DNA from: Isoetes taiwanensis
Taxonomy: Eukaryota > Streptophyta > Lycopodiopsida > Isoetales > Isoetaceae
Direction of reading: 5' to 3'
DNA length: 64,000 bases
NCBI GenBank assembly: GCA_021234155.1
Contig: JAJEKV010000762.1
Location: 1 to 64,000 of the forward strand
In this document: positions 22,171-33,239 of the stretch, piece after piece
Layout: each line of letters begins with the position of its first letter
How positions within the stretch are numbered: the stretch's first letter is position 1
Notes under the pieces: generated by a model
The model's input: the letters and a program-made list of their open reading frames with translations, nothing else
Told to the model about the DNA's origin: nothing
The model's database searches: none
Made by a program: the position numbers and the translations under genes

Positions 22171-25100
22171 ATAAAGTGAATTTTCTTTTTAATTTTGTAC
22201 AATAGCTATCTAATCTGCACTAGGACGTGCTTAGATCCTAACTGCAATCCAGATCAAGCAGGCAACTTCCCTCAGCTTGAGTTGTCATGGATATCACTTC
22301 TGCCTTCTAGTTTCATTTCTTTACTTGAGATTATTTTGCACCTTGTCTAACATTACTACAATTTAAAATTCTACTTTTAGTTATGATAAAAGTTGTACTT
22401 GCTAGTTATGCATGCAGATTATAAGACCAGCACCTTAAATTGATGTTTACAAAGCAATGCATAGACAACTGTTTAATTTTGCTGTACTTTTATGTAGGCA
22501 GCATTTGCCTTTTGTCTCAAAAATATTTTGTTACAACAGAAGTTAGACAACTTATTAGACAGTGAAGGGTTGTCCTGTTGTATTGTTCCTGGTTTTGGAG
22601 ATAGAAGCAATGTCATGTTGGTTGAGTTGTCCCATCTTTTATACCACTGGCTGAAGGGTTTGAGTGTTCATCAATCCAACAATGATGTTTGTATTGATGA
22701 CATAATAAAGCCAGATCTATAGTTAGGCACATGTATTTAGGGACAGTTGTTGGTTTCTGCTGTTGTTTGAATTCTTTTGAAGTCAATAGTCTTTTGATGC
22801 TTCATGGTGGGCAACGTTGCACCTCTGAATTTTGTAGAATGATAAGTGATCTTCATGAAATTGACTATTTCTTTATGCGGCAGGCATAACTTGCTTATGG
22901 AATACCACGAAGCCACTTGAAGCATGTTTCACTTCTGCAGAAGGTATATATTTAGAAGAGATCTATTTCTTTAGATGCATTGCAAGTAACTATCTATATT
23001 CCTTTCCTCTCCCTCATATGCATCTGTGGGCTTCATAGAAAATAGGGACATGTTCGATTAATGCTTATACAATTGAGCAATCAATTTTAGGCTGTCGATC
23101 ACCTCTGCAACTCCATCTATTGAAGAAACATCGAAAAGCGATAACTCATCTAGCATTTAAAGGTTATGCTTCCTCTATAAGGTATGTGATGTTACATAGC
23201 TTTAAGAACAGCGCATATGTATACATAGAGATAAAGCAGTAATTTTTTAAATCGTCGTTATAAATTAGTGAACATTAGGACTTTTTGTGTGCTGGAACAG
23301 TAAGATTTGCTCACATCTTCTCAACAAATTAGAGATGGAGCAATGGCAGACAGAGATTATTATAGTGTACCTTTCCTTGTCACATATGCACTTCCTTGCT
23401 CTATTCTTTCTTGCATTTTTTTGCAGCAGACATTCATTTGTCTAGGGGCATAATCCAAGCGTACATGATCGGTGTTGATAATGCGGGTGAGTCATTTGCA
23501 TCGTCATTGTCATGCGAGATATAAGCAAATAAAAGGCAATTTGAAGAGACAAAGATGACAACATGCAAGACATTTCAAAAGTTGAGAGATGAAGAACTCT
23601 TTCTTCGGCTTGTTGAGCTTCTTGGCCGGGTATGTTCTAAGGACCTCCATCAGCTAAAACCAGTTGAACTTGCAAACCCTAGTTTTGATGCATATGCATT
23701 TTGCTCAATGTGAGAAGAGAAATTAAGCAGGAGGAGGGATTTTGAATCCTGAGATCGGACTTGCAGGCTGATGCATATGTGGATCAATTTATATGAATGT
23801 CATAAAAATCAATACACAAGGTAGTCCTGGAAATCAAAGACTTTGCACACGGCTAGGTAGAGCCATCCGGCAATGTGCATAGGACAAAAGAACTCAAGCG
23901 CACCGCGACACTTGAGGCATGAGGCATAGTGCATTTGATATGTAATGTGTTATTCTAAAAGTCGGAAATGTCAATCTTTTGTGAAAACCTACAGTGATAA
24001 TTTATTTGCGAGACTATTATTGCAGATCTCACTCAATATGGAAACTATGAAGACTTTGTTCTATATGTTTATTGGAAAGACAATTGGTGTTAGTCTTTCT
24101 CTTTCGACAAAGAAGACACGAGCAGTTGGAGCCCCAGAAAAAGGGAGGCTGATTCTGGAAGTTACTATTGTGTATATCCTTCCCACATGGACATGTGTTC
24201 TTTCTGCATATATTATTTACGTGTGGCGTTCATGGGCGTTGGAAAAATAATGAACGAATTAAAATGGGTGGAGATAATATAGAGTCCAAGCAGAATGTGA
24301 TCAGGAATAAAGACTTGAATTTGGAGTGAGGTTTTCATTTCTCTCTTAGCACCTTAGTCAGGTCTTTGTTCTCTTCTCTAATTTTGCAAGTCTATTTTGA
24401 TTGATGACCATTTATTTTGGAGGCCTCTCTGAAACCTGTATTGATAGCCATAGATACAACAGTTTTTGCATTGCACAAACGAAGTTCATTCTAGTTGCAA
24501 AGAAGCTGACGTAAAAGCATTAAATTATATCTCCAATATTCCATTTTAACCTGCCATCGCATTGTATATATTCAGACACTATGAAACAATAGGTGCTCAT
24601 GTTGCTATAACCTTGATCAGTTCGTGAATGAAATATATTCCCAGTATGTTGGTAACTAAATGAAGTGTCCAAGTCTGATGGAATTTAGGGCGCATGAGAT
24701 GCTATTGAGTCAAATTCCAATGTCACCTCCTATATTTGAACAAAGAAGCATGAAAGGAGTAGTGCTTAACATATGCTCCATAGTCGAGCATTCAAAAGAG
24801 TCCAATGCAAATTGCTAGCAATTTAAATTGTTGTAACCGTTGTTATAGCTTACTGTTTGACTAAAGGAGGTAGAAGACATTGTATAAGTTTCTTTGAAGC
24901 CTAAATGTGGCTGGAAGTTCCTTTTGATAATGAAACACTTACTGTGGGGGGTCCATTTCACAGTCATGCTACTATAATCTTGGAGAGTGTTTTTTGATAG
25001 AAGCTTTGTGATTTCATAGTCATGTTTTATAATCTTGGAGAGTCTTTTTTGATAGAAGCTTTATGTCTAGACTATGGGTTTTAAAGATGAAAATAAATTT

Positions 25101-26395
25101 GATTTTGCATTGGATGACAGTAGGATATGGTCAAAGAACCTATTCCCTTTGCGAGTGCTTCAAACAACTCTAAATAGCGTGTCCTTTAATTTGGTCTTTG
25201 CAGCTACATTTTTTCCAATCGATGAATGCAAATGGTGTGTCCTTTATCTTTTCATTCCTTTAAATGGTGGTTCCTACTTTTGAAAACCATGAAAAAATAC
25301 AATTGACCTTATAATTAATGGTGCCACACACAACTTGTATAGTTGATCGCCTTGAACGTGCTTCTATTTGCGTCTGAGGAGACATTGTGGGAGTAAACAT
25401 TGTGGAAATGACAAGTTATCTTAGTTTTTGCAAGGTACATGGTGGTATGGATTCAAAAGTACATTGTTTTGTTAAGATGATCTACTTGGATTTCTTTTGG
25501 GCATGTGGGTTTGTATTCATGTCAAATCATACTTCTCTTATAAGAAACCCGCATTATAGCCTTAGATCAATGTATGTGTCATCATCCTAATCTCTAAAAC
25601 TATTTCCCCTCTGTTTCATCTATTCTTCACCCTCTCTCTTGCCTTTCCCTCTGTAATGGCTTAACGTGCAATTCTAATCCTCTAGTGCAAATTAACATCG
25701 TAATTATAACCAACTGAAATTGTTACTTGACAAAGTGTCATAATTGTAACCAACTGAAATTGTTACTTGACAAAGTGTAAAGCTTATAAAGAACATATAT
25801 GCTTCACAAGATGAATTAGAATAGCAACACATGTTAGCCAAAGAGCTCAGCAAGGCTAATACACATATAGCTAAAATCTGTTAAATTACGAATAAAAACC
25901 AGCTACAATTATACCACAAGTATTCTCTCCTTTATAGTCGAACCTCTAGTGGGATTTTGGGCTTGAAGCTCACACCATGTTAAACGAGCTCATGGCATCC
26001 TTTGGTGTGTTGCTAATGTGGCAAAGTTGTTCTACACACCCAATCATGAATGCTAACACCTTCCATATTATTTTTCTAATATCTAGTCTAGGATACGAAT
26101 GCTCTTTCTTCAACGTTGTTATGGACAATGGACAATGGATCTGACACAATTCCTTGTGTTGATTTAGGATCCTAGCAACATACTTTTTATGGGGTTGGTT
26201 TTCAACCTTCAAATTCACAAGAATTAGATCTTGCTTGCGAGCAACCAAATCCTCCACTATTTACTTGATTTCCTCCAACAAAGGTAGATGCCTACTTTGA
26301 ATATTTCGTTATTAAAAATTTGTTTAATAAATGTTTTCTTGACAACCTAACCTAATCAAATGCAAAACTAAATCCAAGCTTGAAACCGCCCTTTT
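22171..26395. other. Long unassigned stretch
   Basis: Only short frames occur (22,528-22,722; 23,945-24,250; 25,074-25,283; 25,387-25,590; minus 26,257-25,970), none with a recognisable motif. Splice-like strings exist, but no consistent gene model emerges. It may be intronic or old repeat DNA. Confidence 0.35.
25701..25780 (+). repeat. 40-bp tandem duplication
   Basis: 25,701-25,740 and 25,741-25,780 differ at only two positions (unit ending gttacttgacaaagtgt). It looks recent. Confidence 0.95.
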
Positions 26396-26409
26396 TGCTA
26401 GTTTTTTTT

Positions 26410-26507
26410 AATTCCCTAAGAAGGTCGCCGCCGATCCTCCTCGGATCACCACGGGAAAAAACCAACGCGAGCGCGACTGCCTAGCCTCCTTCCCAACCCT
26501 GCAGTTC
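26410..26507 (-). mobile_element. GC-rich ~98-bp insert flanked by a direct repeat
   Basis: The string tgctagtttttttt occurs on both sides (26,397-26,409 and 26,508-26,521), like a target duplication merged with a T-tract (an A-tail on the minus strand). The insert (gaaggtcgccgccgatcc, acgcgagcgcgactgcc) is much richer in GC than its surroundings. It fits a short retroposed piece of unknown source. Confidence 0.4.
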
Positions 26508-27017
26508 TGCTAGTTTTTTTTTTTTTCTAGTAATCATATATGTAGGAAAGATAAGACACACTAGTCGTGTGAAAAGCCCCTTAACTAAAAGCTCCATATC
26601 TGATATCTGAGATGCCGTTGCAGGATTCACAGCGTTGGGGAAACTTTCAAACCTTGGTAGGAAAATTTCCTGCAAGTCCTAAAATTATTTGGAATTCATA
26701 AAATGCAGTCGGAAGCTCCCTGTTGCTAATACCTCAAACCGGAAATAATATTATATTCAATACTATATGAAAATGCTGCAAAACAACTGTTGAAGAAGTT
26801 TACAAAGGCATTGCATGACTTTCAAGCTGTAATTGCTATCAAGCTGACTCTCAAAACATTATCAGTGAAAAAATCGAAACAGGTGAAAGCAGCAAGCGGT
26901 AATCCACCCGGTCACAAACCCACAAATCATTTTGGAGTCTGCAACCCAAAATGAATTAACCCAAAATGACTCTCAAAATAATTACAAGTAATTCAGCGAT
27001 TGTTGAAGAAGTTTACA

Positions 27018-27022
27018 AAGGC
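27018..27022. repeat. TSD (AAGGC), left copy for the copia element
   Basis: AAGGC immediately precedes the left LTR edge (TGACAG) and recurs at 31,982-31,986 after the right LTR edge. Confidence 0.85.
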
Positions 27023-27352
27023 TGACAGATCTGGGCAGTCCCTGGCTTCTGTTCACACAGTCACAAAAATATAGTCACAAAAATATGGCTGACACTTCCT
27101 ACAGCCAACCAACCTCTTCACCCCGACAGCCCAAGCGATCTACTGCTCAAACCTGAGACTCCCACGATTCTGATGCAAACGGATTGATCCAGGCAAACGC
27201 CGCCTTCCAAACTCCGTTATAGCTCTGGGGTTTCGCTCCAGCCTTTTCTCCTGCCTTGTGTCGGTTCAGATCCAGTTACAATAATCAAGGCCGTGCATTT
27301 GGGTTAATCCATCACTGCCACGTGTACGAACAATTACAGGCTGATTCTAACA
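27023..27352 (-). repeat. 3' LTR of the copia element (330 bp)
   Basis: On the minus strand it begins TGTTAGAATCAG just after the polypurine tract and ends CCAGATCTGTCA next to the TSD, keeping the TG...CA ends. It has an internal duplication of tcacaaaaatat that the 5' LTR lacks. Confidence 0.95.
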
Positions 27353-27367
27353 ATCTCCCCCTCAGCC
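27353..27367 (-). promoter_or_regulatory. Polypurine tract of the copia element
   Basis: On the minus strand the sequence ctgagggggagat sits directly before the 3' LTR start TGTTAG. It is the primer site for plus-strand DNA synthesis in this element class. Confidence 0.9.
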
Positions 27368-28879
27368 TGTATAATCTGATACTCCTACTTGAGCTTTGGC
27401 CAATCTTAATTTAGGCTCTGTTAAAACCTTAGTCAACATATCAGCCTGCTGTAAATTTGTCGAAATATGTCTTACGTCAATTTCTCCCTTCTCAACTTCG
27501 TCTCTTATGAAGTGATGATGTATCTCTATATGCTTTGTTCTGGAGTGGCAAGTGGGATTTCTACTCATAGCAACCCCACTTCTATTATCACAGTAGAGCA
27601 ATGTGGCTTTGCCATTCGCATGCCCCAATTCATCCAGCATTCTCCGAAGCCATATGACTTCCGATGCTGCCAAGGAAACTGCCACATATTCTGCTTCTGC
27701 GCTTGACTTTGCTACACACTCTTGTTTCTTACATGCCCATGATATGGGTGTATCTCCAATTTTACAGATATATCCAGAAGTGGATTTTCTGTCATCTATG
27801 TCTCCTCCCCAATCTGCGTCTGCATATCCTACTAGCTCGACCTTTTCACTTCGAGTGAATCGAATGCCATGATTAATTGTCTCCTTCAAATATCTTAACA
27901 CTCGTTTAGCAGCTATCCAATGCTGTATGCCTGGATTATTATTGAATCTGCGGAGCAAATTGACAGCATAAGTGATGTCCGGCCTGGTGCAATTTGCAGC
28001 ATAGAGCAAACTACCAACCAATTCGCGATAGGGTTTAGACTTCATTTCCTGAATTTCTAATGAAGACGTGGGGCATATTCTGCTACTAATTCTCGTGCCC
28101 GGCGCAATTGGAGTTTTGGCAGGATTGCAATCTACCATCCTGAATCTGCTTAACATTTTCTTGATGTACTGCTCTTGTGTCAAATACAACTCCCCATTTG
28201 ATCGATTTCTTCTAACCTCCATTCCCAAAAGTTTTTTAAGCTCTCCCACATCTGTCATCTGAAAACGCCTCTTCAAGAGCATTTTGCATTTATTTACCCA
28301 ATCCTTGTCATTGCTAACGATGACACAGTCATCTACATACAAAGCCATGATCAAACATTTATCCCTTTCTTTCCACATGTATAGATTGCCCTCTGTTTTG
28401 AGTTTCCTGAATCCGATGGATACTAAAAATTTATTCATACACAAGTACCATTGTCTGGATGCCTGCCTCAAGCCATATATTGCTTTCTTTAGTTTGCATA
28501 CCATGTCCTTCCCTTGTTCATATCCTTGCGGCTGCTCCATAAATATTTCTTCCTCCAAATCTCCATTCAGGAAAGCAGTTTTCACATCCATGTGTTCTAT
28601 CTCCATGTTCTGTTGTACTGCCAGAGCCAACAGTGTTCTTACGCTGGTCAACTTCACAATGGACGAGAATGTATCTTTGTAATCTACCCCTGCTTCCTGC
28701 GTATATCCCTTCGCAACTAGCCTAGCCTTGTACCTTTCCACTGAGCCATCGGCATTTCTTTTGATTTTGAACAACCACCTGCTACCTACAACATTTTTGT
28801 CCTTTGGCCGAGCTACCAAATCATAAGTTCCTGTACGTTTGAAGGAATCCAATTCGCTTTCCATTGCCTTCTTCCACAT
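27362..28879 (-). CDS. Copia pol: reverse transcriptase and RNase H
   Basis: This is the longest open frame of the window, 505 codons. It starts with the RT linker (ESELDSFKRTGTYDLV), then NVVGSRWLFKIK, RLVAKGYTQEAGVDY, HMDVKTAFLNGDLEEEIFM and the catalytic YVDDCVI box at about residues 192-198, LTQEQYIKKML, SLLYAANCTRPDITYA, and RNase H with ADADWGGDIDDRKSTSGY, KSSAEAEYVA, and RTKHIEIHHHFIRDEVEKG near the end. All RT and RNase H boxes look intact. The frame ends next to the PPT. The listed ATG is internal to pol: the real polyprotein starts at gag, and the link upstream is broken at about 28,880. Confidence 0.95.
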   Translation of the reverse strand: MWKKAMESELDSFKRTGTYDLVARPKDKNVVGSRWLFKIKRNADGSVERYKARLVAKGYTQEAGVDYKDTFSSIVKLTSVRTLLALAVQQNMEIEHMDVKTAFLNGDLEEEIFMEQPQGYEQGKDMVCKLKKAIYGLRQASRQWYLCMNKFLVSIGFRKLKTEGNLYMWKERDKCLIMALYVDDCVIVSNDKDWVNKCKMLLKRRFQMTDVGELKKLLGMEVRRNRSNGELYLTQEQYIKKMLSRFRMVDCNPAKTPIAPGTRISSRICPTSSLEIQEMKSKPYRELVGSLLYAANCTRPDITYAVNLLRRFNNNPGIQHWIAAKRVLRYLKETINHGIRFTRSEKVELVGYADADWGGDIDDRKSTSGYICKIGDTPISWACKKQECVAKSSAEAEYVAVSLAASEVIWLRRMLDELGHANGKATLLYCDNRSGVAMSRNPTCHSRTKHIEIHHHFIRDEVEKGEIDVRHISTNLQQADMLTKVLTEPKLRLAKAQVGVSDYTG

Positions 28880-29629
28880 TCACGCATCGCCCCGACATTG
28901 CTCGTTCTATTGTTTTAGGTTCCACAATGCAAGATATTACCTTCGCTTTGGCTCCCTTTTTGTTACGCCATAGATTTTCGATGTCAAAGGGCAGCTCGCC
29001 CCTCAAAGCCGGCTTCTTCTCCACGGCAGCCGACTTCTAGGTCTTGTCTCAACAATTTTCCTCCTTCACAGACGCATTTCCTCAATTACATCTCTTTGCT
29101 ATTCCCTGCTCTTCTTCATGCTCAACACTTGGTGCACTATCGGCATCTATAGCTTCATGCACCTCCTCCGCGTGTTCTTCCGGTGTATGAAACACACTTT
29201 TCGGCCTCTATGACCTCATGTGCTTCATCGGTTCAATATCCGAATCTCATCACCTACATCCACGGGGAGTATGTTTTTGTACATCCATGAACCTTCGAGG
29301 GTTCTCGTCTTTCATTGTCTTCTCGTGATATTCTAAAGGCATCCATTCTCTCATTTCCAAAGCGTTTTAATTCCTTCCTATTTTTATACAACACGGTTTC
29401 ATCAAACACAACGCCCTCGCTTATGTGGATCCTTCGAGTGATTGGGTCATACTGATCGTATCCGTTCGATACGCTCATCATATCCTACCAAGAAAGTGCA
29501 AATGCTTCTGCTATCAAGTTTTTGTCTCAGTTCTTCTGGAACCAACATGTATGCTAGACATCCATATATCTTAAATCTTCGACCGGGATTGTCTTTTAGG
29601 CTGTCCAAATTTCTTCCGGATGCTTGCAC
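28880..29629 (-). pseudogene. Copia integrase C-terminal part and linker, frame-broken
   Basis: Three minus-strand pieces in different frames continue pol: 29,629-29,447 (IYGCLAYMLVPEELRQKLD, FLVGYDE), 29,481-29,254 (YDPITRRIHISEGVVFDE) and 29,024-28,821. Together they are the region after the integrase core that leads into RT. The frame changes about three times in 750 bp. CAG and CTG are almost absent from 29,041-29,460, unlike the RT part of the same element. Confidence 0.85.
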
Positions 29630-31013
29630 CTCTCACTGCCACAGTAGGAAGTCTGTTTTGTATGTAACACGCTGCTGCAACTGCTTCTCCCCACAAATAA
29701 TTGGGTAAGCCTGCATGCTTAAGCATACTCCTGGCCGCATTCATAATGGTTCGATTTTTCCGCTCGGCTACTCCATTCTGCTGAGGAGTGTATCGACAAG
29801 TGTACTGTCTCTTGATGCCGTGCAATTGACTATACTCCCTAAATTCATCGGATCTATACTCTCCCCCAAGGTCTGATCTTAGGCACTTCACTTGCAATGA
29901 CTTCTCTCGTTCTACCTCTGATGTGAACAGCATGAAGGCTTTATACACTTCATCATTGGTCTTAAGAAAATAGCACTTCGTGCACCTGCTAAAGTCATCT
30001 ATAAAGGTGGCAAAGTAAGATTTGCCTCCAAGGCTCTGCATTTGCATAGGACCACATACATCAGAATGAATTAGTTCTAATAATCCTAATGCACGATTTC
30101 CTTTATTTTCGAAAGGCAATCTGGTTTGCTTTCCAAGCATACAAGCTTCGCAGATACCATGATTTTCATCCTTGAATATCAGATCTTCCAATAGTTCATG
30201 CCTTTTAGCCATCTTGATATTATTGTATCCTGCATGCGCTAATCTCAAATGCCATGAATGCAAATCATCCATCAAGCAAACTTTGTTAATGGATTTTAAA
30301 TCTATCTGAAACAAGTTTCCATTACGTTGTGCTTCAAATACTTTCACTCCATTTTTAATGAACTTACAGCCATATTTGTGGAAAAACAAATCAAAACCAT
30401 TATCCACAATATTTGCTACTGATACCAAATTAAACAGCATTCCAGAGGGGGTGTACAATGTGTCCGGAATTTTAAGAACATTCTTCTCTCCTATTGGCAA
30501 TTTCAGCTCCCCTCGCCCGGACACCGTTTGCTCTGCACCATTCCCCATCTGTACCGCCCTTGATTTTTCACTAGACTTAACATTTTTCAATAGTCCGTGA
30601 GAATTAACTACGGAGACTTCAGCTCCAGAATCTAAAGTCAAGATGTTAGCCTTCTCCGATTTGCAAGCATTTACATAATTATGATTGGGTTTACTTTTAC
30701 TTACCTCCTCATCTGTCAGTGCTCCAATAACTGGTTTTTCCTCCTCTTTACTGCCAGCTTCTCCACTAACGCTTGCCACCCACGAGGCTCGACCTCTTCC
30801 TCGCGATCCCCGTCCTCGGCTCCATCTTCCTCTATTGGGACACTCTGCCTTTATGTGCCCATACTCCTCACATCCATAGCACTGTATGCTTGTCATGCTC
30901 CCCCTGCCTCGGCCTCTTCCACGGCCTCGTCCTCTCTCACCAGCATACAATGCGACGGGCTGTTCTTCCCCTCGCCGCTGCTCACTTTGTATCTTTTGGA
31001 TTTGCTCTGCCAC
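29571..31013 (-). pseudogene. Copia gag C-terminus, protease and integrase
   Basis: A 480-codon frame. Near residues 45-58 is the zinc knuckle CYGCEEYGHIKAEC inside an RG-rich basic stretch. The protease active site LDSGAEVSVVNSHG is near residue 130. Integrase starts with the HHCC zinc finger (LRLAH, CEACMLGKQ), then the core with HSDVCGP, DDFSRCTKCYF, RSDLGGEY and QQNGVAERKNRT, the D,D,E residues, to about residue 465. The frame breaks at both ends: gag upstream continues in another frame from about 31,000, and the integrase end moves to a different frame after about 29,600. Confidence 0.9.
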
Positions 31014-31644
31014 TTCTTCCTGTTCATTGTTTCTATTGCCTCATCCAAGGTTTTTGCAGTGCGCCTTGTTAATCTAGCAATATCTTTAAACGAATTTTGA
31101 AAAGCACGTGCAATAGCATTTACCTTAGCTCGCTCGGAGTATGCCGCTCCAGCTCCCTCAAGATCGTGAAACAATATTCTGAATTTCCGAAATAGCTCAT
31201 TTACCTTATCCCCTTTCTGATACTGCAGTGTGCGCATTCTCATTTCTAAAACATCTATTTGGGAAGAGGTCACCTCTTCGTATCTCTCAATCAAATACAT
31301 CCACATCTCTGCCGCTGATAAATTTTGTATCTCAAGCATTATGTCTCCACTTAGCTTCGCCATGATTATGGCTCTTGCCCTCTCCTCTTTCTCCTCATCT
31401 GGAACTTCCTCCTTTGTCTCTTTGCTTCCTGATTCTGTTTTCACCGATATTTTGAGTGCTCTTTTGGTGTGGCTGGTTTCTTACCTTTCACATTGATCCA
31501 CGACCTTTCGGATCAACCCGGATCGAGAGCTTATCAACCCCGATTGCACGCATAATCTTGGCCTTCCACAATTGGAATCCGATTTCTCCATCAAACACTT
31601 CTGTGCTATTCAGATAGGTGAGTGCCCAATGCCGCTTTCGCCAT
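30893..31644 (-). pseudogene. Copia gag N-terminal and central part
   Basis: A likely start at 31,644 reads MAKAALGTHLSE, then shifts frame into FDGEIGFQLWKAKIM, the usual copia gag opening (FDGxNYxxWK). After a stop at about 31,470 the frame 31,444-30,893 gives the UBN2-like body: LSGDIMLEIQNLSAAEMWMY, then SSQIDVLEMRMRTLQYQKGD and VNAIARAFQNSFKDIARL. It overlaps the next frame (31,013 on), which holds the zinc knuckle. Confidence 0.85.
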
Positions 31645-31663
31645 CACAGCGCCAATCGGCCTA

Positions 31664-31674
31664 GCTCGATACCA
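31664..31674 (-). promoter_or_regulatory. Primer binding site (initiator tRNA-Met type)
   Basis: The minus strand reads TGGTATCGAGC just inside the 5' LTR. The standard plant copia PBS is TGGTATCAGAGC, so one A (of CAG) is missing. This lost base is useful evidence about the direction of the CAG changes. Confidence 0.85.
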
Positions 31675-31679
31675 GCAGC

Positions 31680-31981
31680 TGATCTGGCGGTCCACGGCTT
31701 CGTTCCGCAGTCCACAAAAATATGGCGACACTTCCTCTGACCAACCAACCTCTTCACCGGCCCAAGCGATCTCTTGCTCAAACACGAGACTCCGATTACG
31801 ATGCAAGCGGATTGATCCGGCAAAGCGCCGCCTTCCAAACTTCCGTTATAGCTCGGGGGTTTCGCTCCGGCCTTTTCTCCGCCTTGTGGCCGGTTCGAGA
31901 TCGATTACAATAATCAAGGCCGTGCATTTGGGTTAATCCATCAACGCCCGCGGTAACGAACAATTACAGCTGATTCTAACA
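31680..31981 (-). repeat. 5' LTR of the copia element (302 bp)
   Basis: It matches the 3' LTR along its length and shares the TGTTAGAATCAGC start. It is 28 bp shorter and differs at many sites, most of them where the 3' LTR has CAG or CTG and this LTR has CG, CGG or ACG. The 3' end near the PBS is slightly truncated (GATCA). Confidence 0.9.
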
Positions 31982-31986
31982 AAGGC
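31982..31986. repeat. TSD (AAGGC), right copy for the copia element
   Basis: It directly follows the 5' LTR edge and equals 27,018-27,022. Confidence 0.85.
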
Positions 31987-32010
31987 ATATCATGAATTTC
32001 AAATTTGTAA

Positions 32011-32404
32011 GGGTGATTTTCCACTAGAGTGGTGTCTCATATTTTAGTCATTTCTATTGGGCCACATAAGCAAATAAGAAATAAATGATTTTCTACTTTT
32101 AAAAATAAGACATGTCCCATTTAGGTTTGGATAGGTTCGGTTCCTCCTTTTAAGGGGAATGGAGTCTTATTTTATACCGGGGGATTAAGACAGTGTCACA
32201 TATGTTAAAAATATCATTAAAATAAGACACGTCTTATTTTATTTTGGATTTTCCACTAGCATTTTGATGGTGTCTTATTTTATGACACCTTATAGTGGAA
32301 AACCAACCTCAATTCTATGTGTCGTATTTTTTGATTTGGACTCATAAACAGTGTCATATCTCTATGTGACAGTCTTATTTTGTGACTATAGTAGAAAATC
32401 ACCC
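32011..32404. mobile_element. Tourist-like MITE, 394 bp, TAA target duplication
   Basis: The element is flanked by TAA at 32,008-32,010 and 32,405-32,407. Its ends are GGGTGATTTTCCACTA and the inverted TAGTAGAAAATCACCC (one mismatch). A 3-bp TAA/TTA duplication and G-rich ends are typical of PIF/Harbinger-derived MITEs. The interior repeats ataagacatg and gtcttatttt words and has no ORF. A related element is at 13,754-14,020. Confidence 0.85.
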
Positions 32405-32497
32405 TAATTGGATCTTCTGGCTTCAAGTTATCTGCCGACTGGTAAGTTTTTAGATGCCTACATTTTCTTAGCAGTAGGTCATTGGTTTTATCTTGTC

Positions 32498-33168
32498 TGG
32501 AAAGGGCTTTACTACTACTTCCAACCAAAAAATGTTCGTCTTTTTTTTTTTGAGTCAAAATGTGAATATGGACGAAGACAAAAGGATTTGTTGTGGCATC
32601 GTCAAACATTGGGCCACAAAAATCCAGATACTGTAGCAGCAGAGGGCAGCTTACGCCAATCCCCAGCCCACAGCCATTTGGTTTCTTCAAATTCGGTATC
32701 ATAACGGAAAAAAGAGCCGATTACCTTTTCCTCTCCGTCTTCCAAAGGCTTGATCAAAAGAATCTGTTGAAAACTCAGCCCCAGGTCTGAAAACATTTTT
32801 TCGAGTTTTAAAAATCGTCGGATTGAATAGCCCAAATGGGAGAAATTTTTTTCCCCAGCCTTCGTTCCAGAGCTGGCCTGGGAAGCACCGGATCCCGGTT
32901 TAGACAGAGGATATTTGCCAAGGAATGATCGTCAGTCTATTTCATGGGATGGAATTAGATCATCCAGAAAAAAATCTTGGACCTGAAGCTGTTGCTTAAC
33001 AGGGCTTTTTGTGTTGGCAACTTTAGTTTCAAAAAAATTTGCAAATTTCTGTTCAAGACTCATTCTCAATAAAGAATCCATGTCTAATACCTGGAATTGT
33101 TTTGCAGAATCCTTGTTGCTCGACTGAATGGTAATGGTGCAAGAATCGACCAGATCCGGCTCTGTTAA
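32498..33168 (+). repeat. Tandem segmental duplication, unit 1
   Basis: It matches 33,240-33,959 over most of its length: aaagggctttactac, catcgtcaaacattgggcc, agccatttggtttcttc and, at the end, ttttgcagaatccttgttgc and gaccagatccggctctgtt. Neither unit has a long frame. They lie just upstream of the PPR gene and might be duplicated 5' leader sequence. The string ttgttttgcag could be a 3' splice site. Confidence 0.85.
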
Positions 33169-33239
33169 TTAATTATTAGTACACCTCCAATGAGGATAAG
33201 CAAAAAAAATTACGTTCCCAGTGGGTTACATACAAGAGT

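Larger units (their letters stand above)
27023..31981 (-). mobile_element. Ty1/copia LTR retrotransposon, complete-length, 4.96 kb
   Basis: The element lies on the minus strand between AAGGC target duplications. It has a 5' LTR (31,981-31,680), PBS (31,674-31,664), gag with CCHC knuckle, protease, integrase, RT, RNase H, PPT and 3' LTR (27,352-27,023). Domain order PR-IN-RT-RH is that of copia. The 3' half is open (505 codons) but the 5' half has several frame breaks, and the two LTRs differ at many sites. Whether these are real decay or sequence errors is discussed under findings. The duplicated host sequence next to it (26,789-26,834) preserves an empty-site relative. Confidence 0.95.
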
